Shown here: piece by piece, positions 23,167-28,606 of the stretch
Layout: each line of letters starts with the position of its first letter
Numbering within the stretch: the stretch's first letter is position 1
Origin: a virus
Length of the DNA: 28,606 nt
Strand: one strand, 5' to 3'
IMG/VR virus record: IMGVR_UViG_3300013285_000056
Coordinates: 1 to 28,606 of that record
Notes under the pieces: generated by a model
Seen by the model: the letters and a program-made list of their open reading frames with translations, nothing else
What the model was told of the DNA's origin: nothing
Database searches by the model: none
Translations under genes and position numbers: made by a program

Positions 23167-23757
23167 TCATAACTTGCTTGCCATTTTTTCCTGGCCACGG
23201 CTAAATGCGCTTACACCGAGTATAGCACCAAATGCCAGATGGATTAGACCGCCGTTGCTCAGTGTTAAACTTGACCATGCTTGATATGGCATTACAAGTC
23301 CAAATGGCTTAAAGATGATAGGAAGGAAGATAGTTAGCAATGGAAATCCAACGAAATCCATGAAACAAATAATCATATACAACCATCCCATTGCAGGACG
23401 CCAAAATGCCTTAGCCCAATGTTCATCTTCCTTTTTAGACTGTTCTTGAAATATTTCTTGATCAATATTAGTTTGAGCAAGTCCCACACTGGCCTGTGCT
23501 TGATATTGTGCTGTTGCTTGACTTTGCTGAAAATTCTGCTGGTTCATCATAGCAGCACCCATTCCCATACTGCCGCTTGTATCGACTACTACAGTTTGTT
23601 GAACTGGGGGAGGTGGGGGCGGCGGAGGTAGCGGAGGCGGTAGCGGAGGAGGTGGCGGCAATGTATCAGCAGCGTGTATTTGAGCTACTTCATCTATTGC
23701 TGGTTTAGCCATTGCTTCTGGATCATCTGGTAATGGTGGTGGATTACCTCTTGCCAT
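23167..23757 (-). CDS. Holin (3-TM superfamily) with polyproline N-terminal region
   Basis: A 196-residue protein. Residues 1-115 are soluble, with a long Pro/Leu tract at about 34-51 and a Gln/Ala/Met-rich segment. The C-terminal 80 residues match phage 3-TM holins: WRPAMGWLYMIICFMDFVG, then FPLLTIFLPIIF, then an amphipathic link LTLSNGGLIH and LAFGAILGVSAFSRG. The R-P-A-x-x-W and GGLxHLAxGAILGVxAxxRG patterns are those of cyanophage-type holins. It should form the inner-membrane lesion that starts lysis. It overlaps the lipoprotein gene by 14 bases and sits in a holin/lipoprotein/spanin block. Confidence 0.8.
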   Translation of the reverse strand: MARGNPPPLPDDPEAMAKPAIDEVAQIHAADTLPPPPPLPPPLPPPPPPPPVQQTVVVDTSGSMGMGAAMMNQQNFQQSQATAQYQAQASVGLAQTNIDQEIFQEQSKKEDEHWAKAFWRPAMGWLYMIICFMDFVGFPLLTIFLPIIFKPFGLVMPYQAWSSLTLSNGGLIHLAFGAILGVSAFSRGQEKMASKL

Positions 23758-24145
23758 CTTTAATTTCCTTTGAATCAGTCTTCTTATCGTTATCTTTTTG
23801 ATAATATTCTTTGTATGCTTCTACTTGTGTTTGTAGCTGTTTAATAACTCTTGTCATTTCAGCCATATTAATGCTTAAGCTTTCGTATCCTCTGCTTGTA
23901 ACAGCGAATAAACTATCTGATGATGCCTTCTTCCACACTGTATCAATATGTCCATCTGTACCAGGTTTTGCATCTTTAGTTACAATATTCCAATCAACAT
24001 CTTTTAACTTGATCTTGTCAACATTTGGCAACATCAGTGTAGGCTTTTCTACAGTGACGATTGCAGTAGTTGGGGGAGGGGTTCCAGCACATGCTGCAAG
24101 GTTTAGTGCTATAATACTAGCAGTTAATAATTTAACAACTCTCAT
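23744..24145 (-). CDS. Lipoprotein, probable outer-membrane spanin (Rz1-like)
   Basis: A 133-residue protein with a lipoprotein signal: MRVVKLLTASIIALNLAACAG, lipobox L-A-A-C with Cys19. The mature part begins with a short Pro/Thr stretch, then PTLMLPNVDKIKLKDVDWNI, and has a helical, probably coiled-coil, segment YESLSINMAEMTRVIKQLQT ending in a Lys/Asp-rich tail. This 'L-P...I-L-K-D-V-x-W' and 'GYENLSLNxAE' pattern is one I associate with Rz1-like lipoproteins of marine T4-like phages. Together with the inner-membrane partner it would fuse inner and outer membranes at the end of lysis. It overlaps both neighbours by 14 bases. Confidence 0.7.
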   Translation of the reverse strand: MRVVKLLTASIIALNLAACAGTPPPTTAIVTVEKPTLMLPNVDKIKLKDVDWNIVTKDAKPGTDGHIDTVWKKASSDSLFAVTSRGYESLSINMAEMTRVIKQLQTQVEAYKEYYQKDNDKKTDSKEIKDGKR

Positions 24146-24530
24146 CTTGTTTGCCTTTATTGATTTGATCTTCTATGCAACGAAACACTTTCTTAGTTGC
24201 AGTGTTAGCTCTAGTTTGAACTTCTTTTGGCTTTGCTGATGCAAATTTATCTAAATCTCTTCCATCTTTACGAAACTTGTCTTCAAGCTCATCTACATCA
24301 GCACGAGCTTTATCGTAAGCTTCATTTGTAGTTGCAAGTATTTCTTGTTGTTTCTTCATTGCTTCCTGTTGCTGTGCAATGGTTTCTGTTGCCGCCTTCA
24401 AAGCAAAATCTTTTGTTGCAATCTGCTGATTGAGTTCAGCCATCTTATCTTGCGTATATTTGAAATAGCCAACGGCTGCTGCAATTGCAAGAACTAGTGC
24501 TACTATTTTCCACATACCGCCTCCAAACAT
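24132..24530 (-). CDS. Inner-membrane spanin-like protein (Rz-type)
   Basis: A 132-residue protein with an N-terminal signal anchor (residues 5-23, MWKIVALVLAIAAAVGYFKY) followed by a long Gln/Glu/Lys/Ala-rich coiled coil (about 30-95, with IAQQQEAMKKQQEILATTNE). This is the classic inner-membrane spanin arrangement: one membrane segment and a periplasmic coiled coil. The C-terminal segment has two Cys (VFRCIED and the final ESC), which could form disulphides in the periplasm. It lies next to a lipoprotein and a holin, which supports the lysis assignment. Confidence 0.75.
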   Translation of the reverse strand: MFGGGMWKIVALVLAIAAAVGYFKYTQDKMAELNQQIATKDFALKAATETIAQQQEAMKKQQEILATTNEAYDKARADVDELEDKFRKDGRDLDKFASAKPKEVQTRANTATKKVFRCIEDQINKGKQDESC

Positions 24531-24534
24531 TTGA

Positions 24535-25059
24535 TTATCCTAATCCACTTAGCTTTTTAATCTGACTTAATTCATCTGTGAGATCTTTTTGTTCACTTTG
24601 CACGCCATCAAAATCTTCAATATATTTCTTATATTCACTGGGACTATCAGGCACAACAGCAGCAACAGCTTCTTCATCAAATGGATGATATTCACGTTGC
24701 TTATACCATTTAAATTCCCAGTCTTTAAGTTTAATATCAGTTAAGTGTGATAGATCTTCTAATAGCTCTTTAATTTGTCTGAAGAATCTAGCACGACGAG
24801 GAAGTTCAACGAATACTAAGAATTCCCCATCATCAATTTCGCCACTGCTAACGTCAGCATCCAAACACCAATCGTACCCATTCTCAATGAAGCTTACTAA
24901 ATCCTCAGCAGGCATACGTTGCTTAATTTTAAAGCTGACAGTAATTACATCATCAGGATCACCCATCTTGCTGTCGTATTCGTCAAAGTGAATCTTATTA
25001 CCCACAAGATATTGAAGATCATCTTTCTTCAATCCTTCATTAAGCAATTGGGGGTGCAT
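24535..25059 (-). CDS. Conserved unknown protein of T4-like phages
   Basis: A 174-residue acidic protein. The frame opens at 25098, but ATG 25059 has a strong AAGGAG six bases upstream and cuts the overlap with the upstream gene from 59 to 20 bases, so I take it as the start (MHPQLLNEGLKKDDLQYLVG). It contains PDDVITVSFKIKQRMPAEDL, a beta-rich middle DDGEFLVFVELPRRARFFRQ and ELLEDLSHLTDIKLKDWEFK. No catalytic motif. It travels with the 201-residue protein next to it, with which it may form a pair. Confidence 0.6.
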   Translation of the reverse strand: MHPQLLNEGLKKDDLQYLVGNKIHFDEYDSKMGDPDDVITVSFKIKQRMPAEDLVSFIENGYDWCLDADVSSGEIDDGEFLVFVELPRRARFFRQIKELLEDLSHLTDIKLKDWEFKWYKQREYHPFDEEAVAAVVPDSPSEYKKYIEDFDGVQSEQKDLTDELSQIKKLSGLG

Positions 25060-25645
25060 TAGGAACTCCTTGAGCTGGCATGCCTGGTTGATTAGCATTA
25101 GCCATTTGCTGTTGGCTCATGTCAGGTGTCTGACCTGGCTGTGCTTGTTGATCCATGTATGATTTATCACCTAAATCTTTTTCGTATGCACTCTGTAGAT
25201 CATTGAGATCCACTTCTTCGCCTGCAATTTCTACAGATCCTTGCTTAATTTCTGCCATTAGATGCTTGGGTAACATAATATCAACATACCAAACTTTAGC
25301 ATCTACTAGCTTGCCTTTCTTACTGCCATCACGATAGTCATCGGGGTTGTTAATTTTAATAGGAACACGCACAGTATCTTTTTGATAAGTGATCTTAGCT
25401 CCATATGGCAATAGTCTTTTTCCACCGCTTGGGTCTGGCATTAGATTTTCAGGCCACATAAACTTACACTTAACCCAATACTTACTGATAGTTGGGCCTT
25501 CAACTAACTCTCCAAAGGCCCAATTTGGAAAAGCATATAAATCCATATTATCAAGCACACGTTCGAAATCTAACAACATGTTTAGACTTGAGTCGCTCAT
25601 ATAGATCTTCTTAATATTTTTTACATTATCAATGATATCTGCCAT
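25040..25645 (-). CDS. Conserved unknown protein with Gln/Pro-rich tail
   Basis: A 201-residue protein. The first 150 residues have the conserved pattern SSLNMLLDFERVLDNMDLYA, NWAFGELVEGPTISKYWVKC, FMWPENLMPDPSGGKRLLPYG and VWYVDIMLPKHLMAEIKQGS, which I associate with an uncharacterised protein of marine T4-like phages. Residues 165-201 are a flexible Gln/Pro/Met/Ala-rich tail. A late-type box (25653-25659) lies only six bases before the ATG, and there is no Shine-Dalgarno sequence. Divergent from phoH. Confidence 0.62.
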   Translation of the reverse strand: MADIIDNVKNIKKIYMSDSSLNMLLDFERVLDNMDLYAFPNWAFGELVEGPTISKYWVKCKFMWPENLMPDPSGGKRLLPYGAKITYQKDTVRVPIKINNPDDYRDGSKKGKLVDAKVWYVDIMLPKHLMAEIKQGSVEIAGEEVDLNDLQSAYEKDLGDKSYMDQQAQPGQTPDMSQQQMANANQPGMPAQGVPNAPPIA

Positions 25646-25652
25646 GGTATAA

Positions 25653-25659
25653 TATTTAT
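25653..25659 (-). promoter_or_regulatory. T4-type late promoter box (ATAAATA)
   Basis: The minus strand reads GCATAAATATTATACCATGG. Counting the usual five to seven bases from the box, transcription would start one to three bases before the ATG at 25645, giving an almost leaderless message. Confidence 0.55.
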
Positions 25660-25686
25660 GCTAGTGACTTGATAACTTTAAGGTAA

Positions 25687-25692
25687 TATAAT
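25687..25692 (+). promoter_or_regulatory. Possible -10 box for phoH
   Basis: A perfect TATAAT at 25687-25692 on the plus strand, about 100 bases upstream of the phoH ATG. A second TATAAT lies at 25648-25653 but overlaps the divergent late promoter. Neither has a convincing -35 box (GTGACT at 25664-25669 at 17 bases). Confidence 0.3.
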
Positions 25693-25693
25693 T

Positions 25694-25753
25694 ATGCCGT
25701 TTGATTCAAAAGATGAGTGTATCGTTAACTCTTTAGTCTGCGGCCTTAAATAA
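25694..25753 (+). CDS. Possible leader peptide upstream of phoH
   Basis: A 19-codon frame, ATG to TAA, encoding MPFDSKDECIVNSLVCGLK, begins eleven bases after an AAGG and ends 41 bases before the phoH ATG (two bases before an in-frame TTG). It is not in frame with phoH. It may be a regulatory upstream reading frame or chance; the -10 at 25687 would start transcription inside it, which weakens the case. Confidence 0.25.
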   Translation: MPFDSKDECIVNSLVCGLK

Positions 25754-25794
25754 TTTTGAGCAAGATCAACAATGCTCTAGGAGAACAGAAGTCT

Positions 25795-26520
25795 ATGCAG
25801 AAGCGAAAGCACAAGGAAAAGTTCATTAACAACGTCACTCAAATTGAAAACTACCTAAAAGAACCTGCAAAGAAGAATCGGGTTGAGATTATCCCCCGAA
25901 ACTTAAATCAAGAACATTATCTAAGCCTACTACTAGATTCTCGAAAAAGTATTGTCGTTGCAACTGGTCCTGCCGGAACAGGCAAAACCTTGCTGGCCAT
26001 GATGGCAGCTATCAAAGCACTTAAAGAGCGCCAGATAACAAAGATAATACTTACTCGTCCAGCAGTGGGTGTAGAGGATGAGAAGCACGGTTTCCTTCCA
26101 GGCACACTTCAACAGAAGATGGAACCCTGGACTAAACCGCTCTTCGATGTGTTGCACGAATACTACACTACTCGTGATACTCAATCAATGCTAGAAGTAG
26201 GAACGATTGAGATATGCCCATTGGCATTCATGCGTGGTCGAACATTCAAAAACTGCTATGTTATCGCAGATGAAATGCAGAACGCAACACCCAATCAAAT
26301 GAAAATGCTGCTTACTAGAATAGGCGAAGAGAGTCGCATACTAGTAACAGGTGACATTCGTCAAACAGATAGAAAGGAAGGCGAAAACGGACTATTAGAT
26401 TTTAATAGATTATTAGCAGGATTTGAAAACAGCAAGTATGTAAGTTCAGTAAAATTTGACAACAAAGATATTGAACGTCATCCTGCTGTTGAAGAAATAC
26501 TAAACATTTACGGAGAGTAA
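25795..26520 (+). CDS. phoH: PhoH-like P-loop ATPase
   Basis: The only clear plus-strand gene. From ATG 25795 the product has 241 residues; the frame continues up to TTG 25756 (254 residues), but that codon has no ribosome site, while the ATG follows TAGGAG by eleven bases. The PhoH core has Walker A GPAGTGKT (58-65 from the ATG), TRPAVGVEDEKHGFLPGTLQ, Walker B VIADEMQN and the sensor segment ILVTGDIRQTD. PhoH is widespread in marine phages. In bacteria it belongs to the phosphate regulon and is linked to RNA metabolism; its phage function is not settled, and no Pho box is evident here. A terminator hairpin follows the stop. Confidence 0.9.
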   Translation: MQKRKHKEKFINNVTQIENYLKEPAKKNRVEIIPRNLNQEHYLSLLLDSRKSIVVATGPAGTGKTLLAMMAAIKALKERQITKIILTRPAVGVEDEKHGFLPGTLQQKMEPWTKPLFDVLHEYYTTRDTQSMLEVGTIEICPLAFMRGRTFKNCYVIADEMQNATPNQMKMLLTRIGEESRILVTGDIRQTDRKEGENGLLDFNRLLAGFENSKYVSSVKFDNKDIERHPAVEEILNIYGE

Positions 26521-26530
26521 TTTATAAATC

Positions 26531-26554
26531 AGTAGGGCCCTACTGTCTCTTTTT
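26531..26554 (+). terminator. Intrinsic terminator after phoH
   Basis: AGTAGGGCCCTACT (26531-26544) is a perfect inverted repeat able to form a five-base stem with a GGCC loop, followed by GTCTCTTTTT. It starts ten bases after the phoH stop and overlaps the stop of the convergent 129-residue gene. The stem is short, so efficiency is uncertain. Confidence 0.55.
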
Positions 26555-26929
26555 AGATAATATTTTTAGCAACTGCCAATTTTGGTAAGCATCTTTAACA
26601 GAATCATTCTCATGGTTCTGTTCTTTGATCCAGCTGGCGCCACTGCCCCACCCATTGTCTCCGCCGTTTGCACGGTATATTCTCCATGCCTCTACTAGAT
26701 AGTTTTCATACCAAATGTCGTCACCGTCATCGTCAATGCTTATTCCAAAGAACGCATTACCATCCATCATTGCTAATGTTTCAGCAATTGGGCGTAGCTT
26801 TTCTTTTTCTTTTCTGCTGAATTTTATTTTTCTACTCTGAGGATACGTTGAATCAAGGAACTTTTGTAAACCAGTTCCTTGAGCAATAGTTGAGGCAGTC
26901 CTCACCTTGGTCTTTGGCTTGTTAGCCAT
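26540..26929 (-). CDS. Conserved unknown protein of T4-like phages
   Basis: A 129-residue protein with a basic N-terminus (MANKPKTKVRTASTIAQGTG) and a core IAETLAMMDGNAFFGISIDD, then YENYLVEAWRIYRANGGDNG and DSVKDAYQNWQLLKILSKKR. The 'GNAFFG', 'YLxEAWxxYxANGG' and 'AYxNWQLLKxLS' segments recur in an uncharacterised protein of marine T4-like phages. No catalytic motif is apparent. It overlaps the preceding gene by 28 bases and is convergent with phoH. Confidence 0.6.
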   Translation of the reverse strand: MANKPKTKVRTASTIAQGTGLQKFLDSTYPQSRKIKFSRKEKEKLRPIAETLAMMDGNAFFGISIDDDGDDIWYENYLVEAWRIYRANGGDNGWGSGASWIKEQNHENDSVKDAYQNWQLLKILSKKRQ

Positions 26930-27183
26930 TGGTTAATATAATCTCCATAATGCTTTAGAAAGTATGCCCACAGTTCATCAAACGGACGTTCGGTGAATCT
27001 ATTCTTAATTACCTTTTGTTCAGCAACATCGAGAATTACACTGGCCTCAGAATAATCTTTATTCTTAAGATTCTTTGTAATAAGAACAGCTTCGTTATCC
27101 ATAAACGCATTTTCCCCTCGAAAAGGAGACTTTGGATTGCGAAGTGCTTTGGTATGCCGCGAAACTAAAAACATCCGTGCCAT
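26902..27183 (-). CDS. Unknown protein directly after clamp-loader gene
   Basis: A 93-residue basic protein starting two bases after the gp44 stop: MARMFLVSRHTKALRNPKSP ... with FDELWAYFLKHYGDYINQWL near the C-terminus. In T4 the small clamp-loader subunit gp62 follows gp44, but this protein is half the size of T4 gp62 (187) and I see no gp62 signature, so I do not assign that role. It could be a replication accessory protein by position only. Confidence 0.6.
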   Translation of the reverse strand: MARMFLVSRHTKALRNPKSPFRGENAFMDNEAVLITKNLKNKDYSEASVILDVAEQKVIKNRFTERPFDELWAYFLKHYGDYINQWLTSQRPR

Positions 27184-27184
27184 T

Positions 27185-28108
27185 TTAAATATCCGTCAGT
27201 TCAATTAATGTAGCTGACAAATTAATTTCAGCATCTGCTACCATACTATGATTGATAATACCATTGCGAATAATCACAATAGCTTTATCCTGTTGCTCTG
27301 GTGTTTCGCCCCAAAGATACAAATTATCATACATCCAACGGAATACTTCTTCCATTTCATCAGAACGTACTTGGCTACACATTAACTTCCTTGCATCTCT
27401 AACACGACCTTCTTTGAATAGTTCTACTGTTTGAATCTTATAATCTACAGTACCACTAGAATCAGCAGTTGCTTTTCTAAGTTCACCATTAACACATGCT
27501 GCTTGCAGACTGTTGATGCACTTACGAAGATCAGGATATGTTGCTGTAACATAACTATCTAAAATATCAAGATCAAATATCATATTTTCAGTAACAAGGA
27601 TAGTAGCTACTCGTGCAGTAAACTCAACACGATCTAGCTTCTCCATATGAAATCCTTGGCAACGACTATGTAGCGCAGGAATAATCTTATTAGGATAGTT
27701 ACAGGTTAGGATAAAACGTGCAGTGTCAGCATACGTTTCCATAACGCCACGCAATGCTGCTTGGCCATTGGCAGTGATATAATCAGCTTCGTCCAGTAAT
27801 ACAACTTTGAAAGTACCAAATGGCATTGTCTGCACAAAGCCTGTAATCTTATCGCGTATGGTATCAACACTGTTCTCTCGACTGGCATTGATCTCTAGAA
27901 TATCATATTCGTCAACATCTAATTCATTGAGCAAAACTTTTGCCAGTGTAGTCTTTCCAACGCCTGGTGTTCCACTTAGTAATAGATGTGGAATTGATTT
28001 AGTTGCAACCCACTGCATAACCTGCAGACGTTGAGCTTCATCACGCCAAACATAATCTTCAACTTTATTAGGTCGATACTTTTCAACCCACAACTTATTA
28101 ATAGCCAT
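27185..28108 (-). CDS. 44: Clamp-loader AAA+ ATPase subunit (T4 gp44-like)
   Basis: A 307-residue AAA+ protein, near T4 gp44 (319). It begins MAINKLWVEKYRPNKVEDYV, the RFC/gp44 signature; Walker A GTPGVGKT is at 46-53, Walker B LLDEAD at 104-109, sensor 1 LTCNYPNKIIPAL at 134-146 and the SRC arginine-finger motif at 148-150. The C-terminal part (230-307) is the helical collar. With gp62 it loads the gp45 ring onto DNA. The ATG has GAGG seven bases upstream and a sigma70-like promoter (28123-28154). Unlike in many relatives it lies about 22 kb from gp45. Confidence 0.93.
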   Translation of the reverse strand: MAINKLWVEKYRPNKVEDYVWRDEAQRLQVMQWVATKSIPHLLLSGTPGVGKTTLAKVLLNELDVDEYDILEINASRENSVDTIRDKITGFVQTMPFGTFKVVLLDEADYITANGQAALRGVMETYADTARFILTCNYPNKIIPALHSRCQGFHMEKLDRVEFTARVATILVTENMIFDLDILDSYVTATYPDLRKCINSLQAACVNGELRKATADSSGTVDYKIQTVELFKEGRVRDARKLMCSQVRSDEMEEVFRWMYDNLYLWGETPEQQDKAIVIIRNGIINHSMVADAEINLSATLIELTDI

Positions 28109-28122
28109 TGTTTACCTCTAGC

Positions 28123-28154
28123 ATTATACTATAAGAATTATTGATGAATGTCAA
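28123..28154 (-). promoter_or_regulatory. Sigma70-like early promoter for gp44
   Basis: The minus strand has TTGACA (28149-28154), then either TAGTAT after 17 bases (28126-28131) or a perfect TATAAT after 20 bases (28123-28128). The -35 box abuts the stop codon of the GroES-like gene. The gp44 ATG follows about 15-18 bases after the -10 region with a good ribosome site. Confidence 0.55.
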
Positions 28155-28535
28155 TTAATCACGTAGATGATATGTTGGCGCAACATAATCGTCTGCTGGT
28201 AGTTCATTTGAGGCGAGCAACACATCCTTTGGATCTACCATTCTAACAGTTGTGGTCAGACCTTCTTCATCAGTGAGATCTAGTCCGCGTGTCCATCTAC
28301 CATGTGATACAAGGATATATTCTCCTTTATTAACATCTAGATTCTTTGGACCAACTGCAAGAACATGGCACCAACGTGGGCGAATACCGCGCTCTTCTTT
28401 ATCATCACCTGGCAATATAATACCTCCAGAAGATAAACGCTCACCAAACTCCATATCTGTAACTAGAATATTGCTATGCGTTGGTTTAATATTCTTCCAA
28501 TTTGCCTTAATATGAATCCGTGCTGTATATGCCAT
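28155..28535 (-). CDS. GroES-like co-chaperonin (T4 gp31 counterpart)
   Basis: A 126-residue protein with the Cpn10 fold pattern: IKPTHSNILVTDMEFGERLSSGGIILPGDD (first strands and the mobile loop, about 17-45), then RPRWCHVLAVGPKNLDVNKG and EYILVSHGRWTRGLDL. The GGIILP tripeptide region is the typical GroEL-contact edge of the mobile loop. T4 gp31 replaces GroES so that GroEL can fold the large capsid protein; this gene probably does the same. It lies just before gp44, separated by the gp44 promoter. Low sequence similarity to bacterial GroES is usual for phage versions. Confidence 0.82.
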   Translation of the reverse strand: MAYTARIHIKANWKNIKPTHSNILVTDMEFGERLSSGGIILPGDDKEERGIRPRWCHVLAVGPKNLDVNKGEYILVSHGRWTRGLDLTDEEGLTTTVRMVDPKDVLLASNELPADDYVAPTYHLRD

Positions 28536-28537
28536 TC

Positions 28538-28606
28538 TTAAATTCTCTTTCTCTGTGCTGCTAATCTATCAGCTAGTTCTTGACTACGATTCAATGCATT
28601 TGCCAA
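28538..28606 (-). CDS. C-terminal end of an unknown gene (runs off window)
   Basis: The last 22 codons and TAA of a gene that enters from beyond the right edge: LANALNRSQELADRLAAQRK and RI. It ends two bases before the GroES-like ATG. The fragment is helical and basic. It is too short to identify; it is reported because the frame is open to the edge and the spacing fits an operon. Confidence 0.5.
   Translation of the reverse strand: MANALNRSQELADRLAAQRKRI

Noticed and set aside
23592-23660. Purine/GC-rich tandem-like repeat
   Set aside because: It is the coding sequence of the holin polyproline tract, not an independent repeat element.
25060-25098. Upstream start of the 174-residue gene at 25098
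   Set aside because: ATG 25059 has AAGGAG directly upstream and reduces the overlap with the next gene.
26902-27183. Calling the 93-residue protein gp62
   Set aside because: Only the position supports it; length and visible sequence do not.
1-28606. tRNA genes, CRISPR arrays, insertion sequences, attachment sites
   Set aside because: I looked for cloverleaf-like ends (CCA/GTTCRA), regularly spaced direct repeats, transposase motifs and flanking duplications and saw none that hold up; genes leave almost no free space.

Overview
The window looks like part of the genome of a T4-like tailed phage (a myovirus of the marine/freshwater type related to cyanophages and pelagiphages). Evidence: a T4-type replication set (family-B DNA polymerase gp43, sliding clamp gp45, clamp-loader ATPase gp44, DsbA-like protein), a GroES-like co-chaperonin, PhoH, a 3-TM holin with spanin-like genes, late promoters of the T4 TATAAATA type, and dense overlapping gene packing (ATGA and TAATG junctions). 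The DNA is AT-rich by eye. No photosynthesis genes, tRNAs, integrase or CRISPR are visible. The host cannot be fixed; a Gram-negative host is implied by the lipoprotein/spanin pair and the outer-membrane-type protein. Nearly every gene is on the minus strand; phoH is the one clear exception.

Layout from low to high coordinate (transcription of most genes runs the other way). 1-1979: a GTG-started, signal-peptide-bearing, beta-rich secreted protein cut by the window edge. 2051-4077: a TGT/DpdA-like base-exchange enzyme and two small membrane proteins. 4077-8702: replication and late-transcription block (gp45, a methyltransferase, gp43, DsbA-like). 8699-20047: virion and accessory genes, including several proteins that begin with a T4-like capsid-targeting sequence and a prohead-protease cleavage site ((I/L)-x-E). 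Two of these stand out: a 954-residue multidomain protein (nucleotidyltransferase, DUF5661-like, ADP-ribosyltransferase-like, DUF4258/BECR-like, HAD phosphatase) with a candidate cleavage site at several domain borders, and a DNA/RNA-ligase-fold protein. A glycosyltransferase and beta-sandwich structural proteins follow. 19989-23150: ClpA-like unfoldase and DnaJ-like co-chaperone. 23167-24530: lysis block (holin, lipoprotein, inner-membrane spanin). 24535-25645: two conserved unknowns. 25795-26520 (+): phoH. 26540-28606: two unknowns, gp44, GroES-like and the tail of one more gene.

Two promoter classes can be read. Sigma70-like promoters with a perfect TTGACA box precede gp45, clpA and gp44 (early functions). 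(T/A)ATAAATA late-type boxes precede the secreted protein, the packaged-protein genes, small structural genes, clpA and the gene at 25645. At 17143 and 25645 the late box is so close to the ATG that the mRNA would be leaderless or nearly so. The most unusual reading of the window is that a set of enzymes, including a polyprotein with toxin-like domains, is loaded into the head, cut by the prohead protease and injected with the DNA, much as T4 does with Alt and the internal proteins. This is inference from motifs.
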